The notes under the pieces: model-generated
What the model was told of the DNA's origin: nothing
The model's database searches: none
The model's input: the letters and a program-made list of their open reading frames with translations, nothing else
NCBI RefSeq assembly: GCF_009799805.1
Contig: NZ_CP047050.1
Location: 124,001-188,000 of the forward strand
DNA from: Myroides phaeus
GTDB lineage: Bacteria; Bacteroidota; Bacteroidia; Flavobacteriales; Flavobacteriaceae
Length of the DNA: 64,000 nucleotides
Reading direction: 5' to 3'
Made by a program: the position numbers and the translations under genes
Part shown: in pieces, positions 25,443 through 34,009 of the stretch
How positions within the stretch are numbered: the first letter of the stretch is position 1
Layout: each line of letters begins with the position of its first letter

Positions 25443-26204
25443 ATGTTTGCATATTGCAACCTTGCTATCGTACCCCTTCGCTCAGAACCAACTGACCGAA
25501 GTGAAATGGTTACACAAGTTTTATTCGGAGAACATTTTACTATTTTAGAAACTACTGAAAAGTGGTCTAAAATAGAATTAGCCTTTGACAAATACCAAGG
25601 TTGGATAGATAATAAACAATATCAAGAGATTTCTGAAGAGGATTTTATCTATCTTCAAAACACCTCTCCTATTCTTTCTGCTGATTTGGTAGACTTCATT
25701 TCGTCTCAAAATAGCCAACTTATGGCGATTCCTTTAGGAAGTTGTCTTACTGGCTTAAAAAAGACCAATATCAATACAGACCAATTCTCATATGAAGGAA
25801 TGACTATCACTGGTCAGTTTACCAAACAAACGTTCCTAAAAACTGCGTTTATGTACTTAAATTCCCCTTATTTATGGGGAGGAAAGACTCCTTTTGGAAT
25901 TGACTGTTCTGGTTTTACACAAATGGTTTACCGTATTAACGGTTATAAAATACCACGTGATGCCTCTCAACAAGCTGCTATTGGTGAAGCTCTTAGCTTT
26001 ATTGAAGAGAGCGAAATAGGTGATTTAGCTTTCTTTGACAATGCAGAAGGTAATATCGTTCACGTAGGAATTATTATGGAAAACAATTATATCATTCACG
26101 CACACGGAAAAGTGCGCATTGATAGATTAGACCATTTAGGTATCTATAATATTGACTCTGGTAGACATACCCATAAACTACGTGTTATTAAGAAAATCAT
26201 CTAA
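25443..26204 (+). CDS. C40 family (NlpC/P60) peptidase with N-terminal SH3-like domain
   Basis: 253 residues from the ATG at 25443, chosen by promoter position. The first 120 residues form an SH3-like/YgiM-type region (NLAIVPLRSEPTDRSEMVTQVLFGEHFTIL). The NlpC/P60 domain follows with catalytic Cys in GIDCSGFTQMVYR, His in GNIVHVGIIM and the polar third residue in IIHAHG. It hydrolyses gamma-D-Glu-diaminopimelate or related bonds in cell-wall peptides. With this start no signal peptide is evident, so it may be cytoplasmic and act in muropeptide recycling. Confidence 0.87.
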   Translation: MFAYCNLAIVPLRSEPTDRSEMVTQVLFGEHFTILETTEKWSKIELAFDKYQGWIDNKQYQEISEEDFIYLQNTSPILSADLVDFISSQNSQLMAIPLGSCLTGLKKTNINTDQFSYEGMTITGQFTKQTFLKTAFMYLNSPYLWGGKTPFGIDCSGFTQMVYRINGYKIPRDASQQAAIGEALSFIEESEIGDLAFFDNAEGNIVHVGIIMENNYIIHAHGKVRIDRLDHLGIYNIDSGRHTHKLRVIKKII

Positions 26205-26387
26205 TCACACATCTTATTTCTACAATAAAAACACAGTATCCCTTTTATTTAACTTTAAGGGAGATTTCTTGTGTTTTCAGTTTTCAAATACAAAAAGAAT
26301 TGCGAATAGCCCTTAAATCAGTTATAAAAGGATATTTTTAACTATAATTGCTTGTGCAACTTTTTGATATGGCAAAAAAATAAAATG

Positions 26388-26395
26388 TATCTTTG
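26388..26395 (+). promoter_or_regulatory. -7 box of the DEAD-box helicase gene
   Basis: TATCTTTG, with TTTG at 26363 upstream. The start point near 26401 rules out the in-frame TTG at 26393 and supports the ATG at 26414. Confidence 0.55.
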
Positions 26396-26413
26396 CCCAA
26401 ATATCAAAGATGT

Positions 26414-27763
26414 ATGAATACTTTCGAGCAATTTAATCTACCGAAAGCTTTAGATAAAGCCCTTAACGAGCTAAATTTCAAATCTCCTACCCCTATTCAA
26501 GCTAAATCTTTTCCTGTTATATTATCAGGTAGAGATATGATGGGTATTGCACAAACTGGTACAGGTAAGACATTCGCTTACTTATTACCTATTTTAAAGC
26601 AATGGAAGTTTGCCAAATTTGAAACTCCAAGAGTTGTAATCATTGTACCTACACGTGAGTTAGTGGTGCAAGTAGTTGAAGAAACAGAGAAACTTACTAA
26701 ATATATGTCAGTTCGTACACTTGGAGTGTACGGAGGTACAAATATCAATACACAACGTAAAGCTGTTTACGAAGGGGTGGACATCCTTGTAGGAACACCT
26801 GGACGTATGATGGACCTTGCATTAGACGGGGTACTTCGCTTTGACAACTTACAGAAGTTAGTTATTGATGAATTTGACGAGATCTTAAACTTAGGTTTCC
26901 GTACTCAGCTAACATCTATTTTAGCAATGATGAAAAACAAGAAACAAAACATCTTGTTTTCTGCTACAATGACAGAAGAAGTTGATGAAATTCTTGATGA
27001 CTACTTTGAATTCCCTGAAGAAGTTTCTTTAGCCGCTTCAGGTACTCCATTAGAAAAAATAGACCAACAAGTTTATGTAGTTCCTAACTTCACTACTAAG
27101 ATGAATTTATTAATGCATCTATTAAGTGACAAAGAGGTATATAACCGTGTTCTTATTTTCATCAACAGTAAACGTCTTGCTGATGTAGTAATGGAGAAAT
27201 TAGAAGAAGCTTTCCCTGAAGAATTTACTGTTATTCACTCTAATAAGTCTCAGAACTTCCGTATGCGTTCTATGGCTGAATTCCAAGCAAGTGAGTTAAG
27301 AGGATTATTAACAACTGATATTATGGCGCGTGGATTAGATATTTCTGATATCTCACACGTTGTTAACTTACAGTTTACAGAGTCTCCTGAGCAATATATT
27401 CACCGTATTGGACGTACAGGTCGTGCAGACAAAGAAGGTATCGCTATTTCATTCGTTGACCCTAAAGAGGAAGAAATGAGATTGGCTGCTGAAGAATTGA
27501 TGGAAAGAGAACTTAGAGAAATGGAAATTCCTGAGGAAGTCGAGATCTCTGATAAATTAATGGAGTTTGAAAAATCAAAACTAAAAGCAAAGCAACTTGT
27601 AAAAGTTAAAAAGCCTATTGAAAAAGGCGCTGCTTTCCACGAAAAGAAAGACAAAAACCAAAAAGTAAACTTAGGAGGTCCTGGTAAACGTAAACCAAGA
27701 AAAACTAAACCAAGAAATAGAGCTGTTGAAGCTAAAAGAGCTGCTAAACGCAAGGGTCTATAG
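26414..27763 (+). CDS. DEAD-box RNA helicase (motif II DEFD)
   Basis: 449 residues from the ATG at 26414. Q motif region FEQFNLPKALDKALNELNFKSPTPIQ, motif I AQTGTGKT, Ia PTREL, motif II VIDEFDE, motif III SATM, motif V TTDIMARGLDI and VI HRIGRTGR are all present. Motif II reads DEFD rather than DEAD; Asp-Glu and the last Asp are kept, so ATPase function is likely. A basic tail (KRKPRKTKPRNRAVEAKRAAKRKGL region) probably binds RNA. It likely remodels ribosomal or messenger RNA. Monocistronic with strong terminator. Confidence 0.92.
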   Translation: MNTFEQFNLPKALDKALNELNFKSPTPIQAKSFPVILSGRDMMGIAQTGTGKTFAYLLPILKQWKFAKFETPRVVIIVPTRELVVQVVEETEKLTKYMSVRTLGVYGGTNINTQRKAVYEGVDILVGTPGRMMDLALDGVLRFDNLQKLVIDEFDEILNLGFRTQLTSILAMMKNKKQNILFSATMTEEVDEILDDYFEFPEEVSLAASGTPLEKIDQQVYVVPNFTTKMNLLMHLLSDKEVYNRVLIFINSKRLADVVMEKLEEAFPEEFTVIHSNKSQNFRMRSMAEFQASELRGLLTTDIMARGLDISDISHVVNLQFTESPEQYIHRIGRTGRADKEGIAISFVDPKEEEMRLAAEELMERELREMEIPEEVEISDKLMEFEKSKLKAKQLVKVKKPIEKGAAFHEKKDKNQKVNLGGPGKRKPRKTKPRNRAVEAKRAAKRKGL

Positions 27764-27779
27764 TAGATTCTATCACATA

Positions 27780-27815
27780 AAAAAGCCTCGTAAACATAAG
27801 TTTACGAGGCTTTTT
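27780..27815 (+). terminator. Terminator of the DEAD-box helicase gene
   Basis: AAAAAGCCTCGTAAAC / GTTTACGAGGCTTTTT, 16-bp perfect stem, ATAA loop. Confidence 0.88.
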
Positions 27816-27836
27816 AGTTTTATTTTATCTCATTAA

Positions 27837-27873
27837 AAAAGGATTGCTAATTGTAAAAATCAGCAAGCCTTTT
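27837..27873 (-). terminator. Terminator of the nucleoside permease gene
   Basis: AAAAGGaTTGCT / AGCAaGCCTTTT, 11 of 12 pairs, T run on the minus strand, 24 bp past the stop codon. Confidence 0.6.
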
Positions 27874-27896
27874 CAATATCTAAACTCCTATAAAGA

Positions 27897-29261
27897 TTAC
27901 ATATTAATCTCTTCAGGATTGTGTTTATGTTTAAATGTAACTGCAAATAGAATTGCAATAGTCAACGCATAAGCAGCAAAAGTCAACCAGATATGTTCCC
28001 AATCTCTAATTTCAATTACTGTACTTAATGTACCGTCAGTTAAAACAGAAGATCCCTTCTCTGCAATCATAGATAATAATGTTTTATTATCTGTTGTTGT
28101 ATCTAAATAGGTAGCTAAACTACTTACATCTGTAAAGCGTTGTAAGAAGTATACATCAATAAGACGTCCTGCTACTAAGTTACCTAATACAGCACCAAAC
28201 CCATTAGTCATCATCATAAATAACCCTTGAGCCGATGAACGCATTGAAGAATCAGTAGATCCCTCAACAAATAAAGAACCTGATATATTAAAGAAGTCAA
28301 ATGCCATTCCATAGACAACACAAGACATAATAATCATCCATAATCCTGTACCTGGATCTCCTAATCCTAAGAAACCGAATCTTAATACCCAAGCAAACAT
28401 TGATAACAACATTACTGTTTTGATACCATATTTTTTAAGGAAGAAAGGAATAGCTAAAATGAATAACGTTTCAGAAACCTGAGAAATTGACATAATGATT
28501 GTAGAATACTTTACAACCAATGAATCAGCATACTTTGGGAAAAACTTAAACTCATCTAAGAAAACATCTCCATAAGCATTTGTTAGTTGCAAAGCAGCTC
28601 CTAAGAACATTGAGAAGAAGAAGAACAATGCCATCTTGTAGTTTCCAAACAATTTAAAAGCATTTAATCCTAACATCTCCATTAATGAACCACTTTCTTT
28701 CTCTCCTTTTGGTTCACATTTAGGTAATGTAAAAGAATACAATCCTAAAAGAATTGCTCCTACACCTGCTATATAAAACTGATACTCGGTTGCTTTATTA
28801 CCTGTAAGGTTTGTCATCCACATTGCAGCAATAAATCCTATTGTACCAAACACACGAATCGGTGGGAAGTCTTTAACAACGTCAAAACCATTTCCTTTTA
28901 ATACATCATAAGAAATAGAATTACTCAAAGCAATAGTAGGCATATAACAACACATTGCTACTAACATCACCCAAAAGAACGTTCCTGGATCGTCAACTTG
29001 AACTAAACCGAATAAAGTAACCCCATAAAGAATATGCAAGATACCATATAATCTTTCCGTATTAATCCATTTATCTGCTACTATCCCTGCAAGTGTTGGC
29101 ATAAAAATAGAAGCAATTCCCATTGTTGCGAAAATGATACCGAATTGACTACCACTCCACTCTTTTGTTCCAAACCAATAGTTCCCTATTGTGATTAACC
29201 ATGCTCCCCATACAAAGAATTGCATGAAGCTCATAAACGTCAATTTAATTTTTATATTCAT
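27897..29261 (-). CDS. Nucleoside permease, NupG-like (MFS, nucleoside:H+ symporter)
   Basis: 454 residues with about 12 hydrophobic helices. The N-terminus (MSFMQFFVWGAWLITIGNYWFG) and the loop GIIFATMGIASIFMPTLAGIVADKWINTERLYGILHI match the NHS/NupG family, including the acidic and arginine residues of the A-like motif. An insertion (about 395-425) between the last helices is hydrophilic (YLDTTTDNKTLLSMIAEKGSS). It imports nucleosides with protons across the inner membrane. It precedes cmk downstream on the same strand order (cmk lies upstream, 83 bp away), and each has its own -7 box. Confidence 0.88.
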   Translation of the reverse strand: MNIKIKLTFMSFMQFFVWGAWLITIGNYWFGTKEWSGSQFGIIFATMGIASIFMPTLAGIVADKWINTERLYGILHILYGVTLFGLVQVDDPGTFFWVMLVAMCCYMPTIALSNSISYDVLKGNGFDVVKDFPPIRVFGTIGFIAAMWMTNLTGNKATEYQFYIAGVGAILLGLYSFTLPKCEPKGEKESGSLMEMLGLNAFKLFGNYKMALFFFFSMFLGAALQLTNAYGDVFLDEFKFFPKYADSLVVKYSTIIMSISQVSETLFILAIPFFLKKYGIKTVMLLSMFAWVLRFGFLGLGDPGTGLWMIIMSCVVYGMAFDFFNISGSLFVEGSTDSSMRSSAQGLFMMMTNGFGAVLGNLVAGRLIDVYFLQRFTDVSSLATYLDTTTDNKTLLSMIAEKGSSVLTDGTLSTVIEIRDWEHIWLTFAAYALTIAILFAVTFKHKHNPEEINM

Positions 29262-29286
29262 TTCTGTTTTATTATATCAGTCTTAA

Positions 29287-29294
29287 CAAATTTA
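29287..29294 (-). promoter_or_regulatory. -7 box of the nucleoside permease gene
   Basis: TAAATTTG on the minus strand, 26 bp before the ATG. Confidence 0.5.
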
Positions 29295-29344
29295 AAGATA
29301 AAATACTTTTATTTATAGTTTACAAAGTACTTTAAATCAACTCT

Positions 29345-30031
29345 CTACTTAATTTTATTTTGCGCTAATTCTAAAATTAAGTCGAATTGTTCCTCACGAG
29401 TAAGGTTTGAGTTATCAACCTCAACTGCATCTACAGCCATTACAAGTGGAGAATCTGCTCTTGTTGTATCAATTTTATCTCTTTCTACAACATTTTTAAA
29501 AACATCTTCAAATTTGATTGTCTCATCTTTCACAATTAACTCATCAAAACGACGTTGAGCCCTAATCTCAGGAGAAGCAGTCATAAATATCTTTAATTCT
29601 GCATCTGGAAAAACGACAGTACCAATATCTCTACCATCCATAACAACACCTTTAGATTTACCTAAGTTTTGTTGTTGTTCAACTAATTTTCTACGCACTT
29701 CTGGTATTTCAGCAATTTGACTTACAAAATTAGATACTTCCAATGTTCTAATGATGTCCTCTACATTACTGTGATTTAAATAAATTTCAGCAAACCCACG
29801 CTCTGGATTATATTCAAAATGAAGTTCAATTAAATGAAGGGAATCTATCAATGCCTCTTTGTCAAAATGACCTTCTTTAATAAAGCCTTTTCTCATGGCG
29901 TATAAAGTTACTGCACGATACATAGCTCCTGTATCAATATAAACGTAACTCAGTGATTTTGCCAATGATTTTGCCAATGTACTTTTCCCCGTAGATGAAA
30001 AGCCATCAATCGCTATGGTGATCTTTTTCAA
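29345..30031 (-). CDS. cmk: (d)CMP kinase (cytidylate kinase)
   Basis: 228 residues, full length. P-loop AIDGFSSTGKSTLAKSLAKSL, then the conserved YIDTGAMYRAVTLYA, VVMDGRDIGTVVFPDAELKIFMTAS and RRFDELIVK, with RDKIDTTRADSPLV at the CMP-binding region. It phosphorylates CMP and dCMP to the diphosphates with ATP in the cytosol. In its neighbourhood the nucleoside permease downstream makes pyrimidine salvage a sensible shared theme. A -7 box TATATTTG lies at 30072-30079. Confidence 0.96.
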   Translation of the reverse strand: MKKITIAIDGFSSTGKSTLAKSLAKSLSYVYIDTGAMYRAVTLYAMRKGFIKEGHFDKEALIDSLHLIELHFEYNPERGFAEIYLNHSNVEDIIRTLEVSNFVSQIAEIPEVRRKLVEQQQNLGKSKGVVMDGRDIGTVVFPDAELKIFMTASPEIRAQRRFDELIVKDETIKFEDVFKNVVERDKIDTTRADSPLVMAVDAVEVDNSNLTREEQFDLILELAQNKIK

Positions 30032-30071
30032 ATTGAAAAATTTAAAATTAATTTCTGTTTTTACTTAATGT

Positions 30072-30079
30072 CAAATATA
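30072..30079 (-). promoter_or_regulatory. -7 box of cmk
   Basis: TATATTTG on the minus strand, 41 bp before the ATG. Confidence 0.5.
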
Positions 30080-30268
30080 ACAGATTAAATCACGTTTTCA
30101 CACTTTTAATATCAATATAACTACAAACAAACAATAGTTCATTTTATGCAATATTCTTAGTTGCTACTAATGCTTTCTAATAAAGATTTTGACAATTGTT
30201 TACAAAGGTAAAGTAATATAAAAAATTACGCACTAAAATATGAGAATAACACCAGCTCATTAAACAAA

Positions 30269-30299
30269 AAAAGCACCAGATGAATTATCTGGTGCTTTT
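30269..30299 (-). terminator. Terminator of lon
   Basis: AAAAGCACCAGAT / ATCTGGTGCTTTT, 13-bp perfect stem, GAATT loop, T run on the minus strand. Confidence 0.88.
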
Positions 30300-30319
30300 A
30301 AATATATAGCATAAAGAGG

Positions 30320-32791
30320 TTATTTTGCTTTTACAGCTTCAAACTTCTTTGCATTCTTTACTTTTTGATCAGTAATTGCTAATTCAATTACTTCTTCCAT
30401 ACGATCTACATAGTGGAATGTTAATCCTTTTAAATACTCTTCTTTTATTTCATCAATATCTTTTCTATTGTCTTTACACAAGATAATTTCCTTGATATTA
30501 GCTCTTTTAGCTGCAAGTATTTTTTCTTTTATTCCTCCTACAGGTAATACTTTCCCTCTCAATGTAATCTCTCCTGTCATCGCTAAGTTCTTCTTTACTT
30601 TTTTCTGTGTAAAAGAAGACACCATAGAGGTTAACATTGTAATACCAGCACTTGGTCCATCTTTTGGTGTTGCTCCTTCAGGAACGTGAATATGTATTTT
30701 ATAATTATCAAGAGTCTCTTGAGCAATACCTAATTCATCTGCGTGAGCCTTAATATACTCAAGTGCAATTGTAGCAGACTCTTTCATTACGGTTCCTAAA
30801 TTACCCGTAATAGACAAATCACCTTTTCCTTTAGAAACAATAGACTCAATATACAGAATATCACCACCAACACTTGTCCAAGCTAAACCAGTTACAACTC
30901 CTGCTACATCATTATTCTCATATTTATCGCTTTCAAAACGAGGTGTTCCTAATATCTTACGAATATCAGCTTCTGTCATTTTTACATTGTACTCTTCTTC
31001 CATTACAATGCTCTTAGCAACACCACGAGCAACGTGTGCAAGCTGTTTATCTAAACCACGTACACCAGATTCTCTTGTATAATTTGAAACGATAAACTCC
31101 ATTTGTTTCTTGCCAATTGACAAGTCTTTAGTTGTTAAACCGTGCTCTTTCAATTGTTTTGGCAACAAATGCTGTTTCCCTATTTCTACCTTCTCTTCAA
31201 TCGTATATCCTGTCATTTCAATAATCTCCATACGATCACGCAATGCAGGTTGAATAGTTCCTAAGTTATTAGAAGTAGCAATAAACATAACTTTAGACAA
31301 ATCATACCCCATTTCTAAGAAGTTATCATAGAAATCAGAGTTTTGTTCAGGATCCAATACTTCTAACAAAGCAGAAGAAGGGTCTCCATTATGACTTGAT
31401 GACAATTTATCAATTTCATCTAATAAGAAAACAGGGTTTGACGTTTTAGCCTTTTTAATACTTTGTATAATACGTCCTGGCATAGCACCAATATACGTCT
31501 TTCTGTGTCCTCTAATTTCAGCTTCATCTCTCAATCCACCTAAAGAAATACGAACATACTCCCTACCTAAAGCATTCGCAATAGAACGCCCGATAGATGT
31601 TTTACCAACCCCCGGAGGTCCGTATAAACATAAAATAGGTGATTTTAAATCATTTCTTAATTTAAGAACTGCCATATGTTCAAGAACACGCTTTTTAACG
31701 TCTTCAATTCCGTAATGGTCTTTATTTAAAACTTTATCTGCATTTTTTAAGTCAAAGTTATCTTTAGAATACTCCCCCCAAGGTAACTCCAATAACAACT
31801 CTAAATAATTGCGTTGAATACCAAACTCAGCAACTTGAGGATTCATTCTTTGAAATTTCATTAATTCCTTCTCAAAGCGTTCTTTTACCTCTTTACTCCA
31901 TTTCTTATTCTTAGCTTTTTTACGCATTTCCTCAAACTCTTCTTCATTTGAAAAGCCTCCAAGCTCTTCTTGAATAGTTTTCATTTGTTGATGTAAGAAA
32001 TACTCTTTTTGCTGTTGATCAAGATCAATGCGAACTTTACTTTGAATATGATTGCGTAAAACAAGTTTCTGCAATTCTAAATTCATTTCTTTTAAAGTAT
32101 CAAGTCCTCTATCTTTCAAATTATCAATACACAATAAGTTTTGCTTTTGTTCAACTGTCAAACTAATGTTTGAAGAAATAAAATTGATTAAAAAAGACTT
32201 ACTATCAATATTGTTAATTGCAAATGAAGCTTCTGAAGGGATATTAGGATTCTCTTTTATGATTTCTAACGAAAGTTCTTTTATCGAATCTACAATAGCT
32301 ACAAACTCTTTATCTCCTTTTTTAGGTTGAGTTTCAACTCGTTCTTTGATAGTTGCCTTCATAAAAGGCTCCTCTTCTACCATTTCAACAATATCAAAAC
32401 GTTTTTTACCTTGTAAAATCACAGTGATATTTCCATCAGGTAGCTTTAATAATTTGATGATACGTGCAACTGTTCCTGTATGATAAATATCGTTAACCGT
32501 AGGGTCATCTACATCTTCATCCTTCTGGGCTACAACACCTATTATTTTATCTCCCTTGTTTGCTTTATTCAGTAATTCAATTGATTTATCTCTTCCTGCT
32601 GTAATAGGAATTACAACCCCTGGAAACAATACCATATTTCTCAATGGTAAAATAGGGATTTCTAAAGGCATTTCTTCATTATTCATTTCCTCTTCATCTT
32701 CTGAAGTCATAATTGGAATAAATTCAGAATCTCCATCAACAAAATCTTGTAACGACAAATTGTCCAGTGTTATTATTTTTTGATCCGCCAT
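30320..32791 (-). CDS. lon: ATP-dependent endopeptidase Lon
   Basis: 823 residues. N-terminal LAN substrate-recognition domain (about 40-235, IPILPLRNMVLFPGVVIPITAGR), AAA+ module with Walker A CLYGPPGVGKTSIGR and Walker B FLLDEIDKL, and the C-terminal S16 protease with the catalytic Ser in PKDGPSAGIT and Lys in GGIKEKILAAKRA. It degrades misfolded and regulatory proteins in the cytosol as a homohexamer. The first 35 residues are acidic (TSEDEEEMNNEE). Monocistronic, with terminator at 30269-30299; no heat-shock operator was recognised upstream. Confidence 0.97.
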   Translation of the reverse strand: MADQKIITLDNLSLQDFVDGDSEFIPIMTSEDEEEMNNEEMPLEIPILPLRNMVLFPGVVIPITAGRDKSIELLNKANKGDKIIGVVAQKDEDVDDPTVNDIYHTGTVARIIKLLKLPDGNITVILQGKKRFDIVEMVEEEPFMKATIKERVETQPKKGDKEFVAIVDSIKELSLEIIKENPNIPSEASFAINNIDSKSFLINFISSNISLTVEQKQNLLCIDNLKDRGLDTLKEMNLELQKLVLRNHIQSKVRIDLDQQQKEYFLHQQMKTIQEELGGFSNEEEFEEMRKKAKNKKWSKEVKERFEKELMKFQRMNPQVAEFGIQRNYLELLLELPWGEYSKDNFDLKNADKVLNKDHYGIEDVKKRVLEHMAVLKLRNDLKSPILCLYGPPGVGKTSIGRSIANALGREYVRISLGGLRDEAEIRGHRKTYIGAMPGRIIQSIKKAKTSNPVFLLDEIDKLSSSHNGDPSSALLEVLDPEQNSDFYDNFLEMGYDLSKVMFIATSNNLGTIQPALRDRMEIIEMTGYTIEEKVEIGKQHLLPKQLKEHGLTTKDLSIGKKQMEFIVSNYTRESGVRGLDKQLAHVARGVAKSIVMEEEYNVKMTEADIRKILGTPRFESDKYENNDVAGVVTGLAWTSVGGDILYIESIVSKGKGDLSITGNLGTVMKESATIALEYIKAHADELGIAQETLDNYKIHIHVPEGATPKDGPSAGITMLTSMVSSFTQKKVKKNLAMTGEITLRGKVLPVGGIKEKILAAKRANIKEIILCKDNRKDIDEIKEEYLKGLTFHYVDRMEEVIELAITDQKVKNAKKFEAVKAK

Positions 32792-32938
32792 ATTTATATT
32801 TACGTCATTTTGTCAGTTATAGCCATATAATATTGTGTATTAATCCTACACCATACAACGTAACTAACTGATAACCAACAAAAAATTAATTTATAAGTTA
32901 TAATCTCTATTTAACATTCCAATCTTTATGCCATAAAA

Positions 32939-32965
32939 AAATCCTTACAAATAGTGTAAGGATTT
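32939..32965 (-). terminator. Terminator of the 33-kb lipoprotein gene
   Basis: AAATCCTTACA / TGTAAGGATTT, 11-bp stem, AATAG loop, T-rich tract on the minus strand. Confidence 0.8.
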
Positions 32966-32991
32966 AACAACTTAACCTATTAGGAAACAAG

Positions 32992-33948
32992 CTATTTCGT
33001 TTCATTTGTTTTTTCAACCTTCAAAAAAGAGAATTCCCCTTCTGTTACCCTGATACTCACATCCTTATCATCTTCTTTAAAAAGAACCAAATCAAAAGTT
33101 CCTTTTAATCGTAAAGGCTCTACCAAATTTTGAGTATCATTTTCAACATCTTCAACAATCAAATATGAATCCTTTCTATTTTCTTCTAAAGAAACATATT
33201 TAACTCCTTCAGGTGAAGTATATACAGCCTTAAAAGTATCTTGTTCATACTTAGTATTAGACTTTAAAGCCAAACCCTTTGTAAACGTAATAAAAAGAGA
33301 CTGTGTTTTACCAACTTCATCTGTTCCTGAAATCACAAGACTATTATCATCTATCGCAATATTCTCTTTTGAATTTTGCATTGGCTCATCACCAATAAAA
33401 GCATCAAAATATGTTTTTTCTAATCTCGAATACGGGATGTTTGAAAAATCACCCGTAATAGGGAATGCCTTTAAATTAGGGTTATCTGAATTCAATGGAA
33501 TCATACTTTTAATATCAATTCCTCCATTAACTACTCTTGCATTTTTATTAATATATGACATAGAAATAATACCTGTTACCCAATTAGGACGAAGTGTATC
33601 TTTTGTAGTGTACTCAGTATCATCTTTTTTTGAATAATAAGTTGATTCATTTACATTAGTAGGAAAATTCCCTTGTACAAACTTCTTAATATTCACAATC
33701 AAGTAATCCTCTCCTGTTTCTCCTAAATTGTCAACTCTTAAAGTAAATTCTCTATTTTTATCTACAGTAGCTATAATTTTCTCACGCTCCATATAGTTCT
33801 CTCCTTCGATATTTAGATTTACTAATGGTTTACCTACCATAACATTGTTTTCTAACAAAGGGTCTATCTTTTCATTATCACAAGAAACAAAACCTAAACC
33901 TGCTATTAATAAACAACTTGCTACAATATATTTATATCCTTTTTTCAT
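32992..33948 (-). CDS. Lipoprotein of unknown function (318 aa)
   Basis: The N-terminus MKKGYKYIVASCLLIAGLGFVSCDNEK is a lipoprotein signal with Cys at residue 23; Asp after the Cys is of interest for sorting but the Bacteroidota rule differs from that of enterobacteria. The mature protein is rich in beta-prone and charged stretches with no motif I can name. Only two cysteines occur, both in the signal region. It has its own -7 box (33981-33988) and terminator, so it is a single-gene unit. Probably a periplasm- or surface-facing envelope protein. Confidence 0.75.
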   Translation of the reverse strand: MKKGYKYIVASCLLIAGLGFVSCDNEKIDPLLENNVMVGKPLVNLNIEGENYMEREKIIATVDKNREFTLRVDNLGETGEDYLIVNIKKFVQGNFPTNVNESTYYSKKDDTEYTTKDTLRPNWVTGIISMSYINKNARVVNGGIDIKSMIPLNSDNPNLKAFPITGDFSNIPYSRLEKTYFDAFIGDEPMQNSKENIAIDDNSLVISGTDEVGKTQSLFITFTKGLALKSNTKYEQDTFKAVYTSPEGVKYVSLEENRKDSYLIVEDVENDTQNLVEPLRLKGTFDLVLFKEDDKDVSIRVTEGEFSFLKVEKTNETK

Positions 33949-33980
33949 CTTTCAATTCTTTCTTTTATAAAAAACTTTAA

Positions 33981-33988
33981 CAAATTTA
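33981..33988 (-). promoter_or_regulatory. -7 box of the 33-kb lipoprotein gene
   Basis: TAAATTTG on the minus strand, 33 bp before the ATG. Confidence 0.5.
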
Positions 33989-34009
33989 CAATAAAATTAC
34001 TATCATCTA

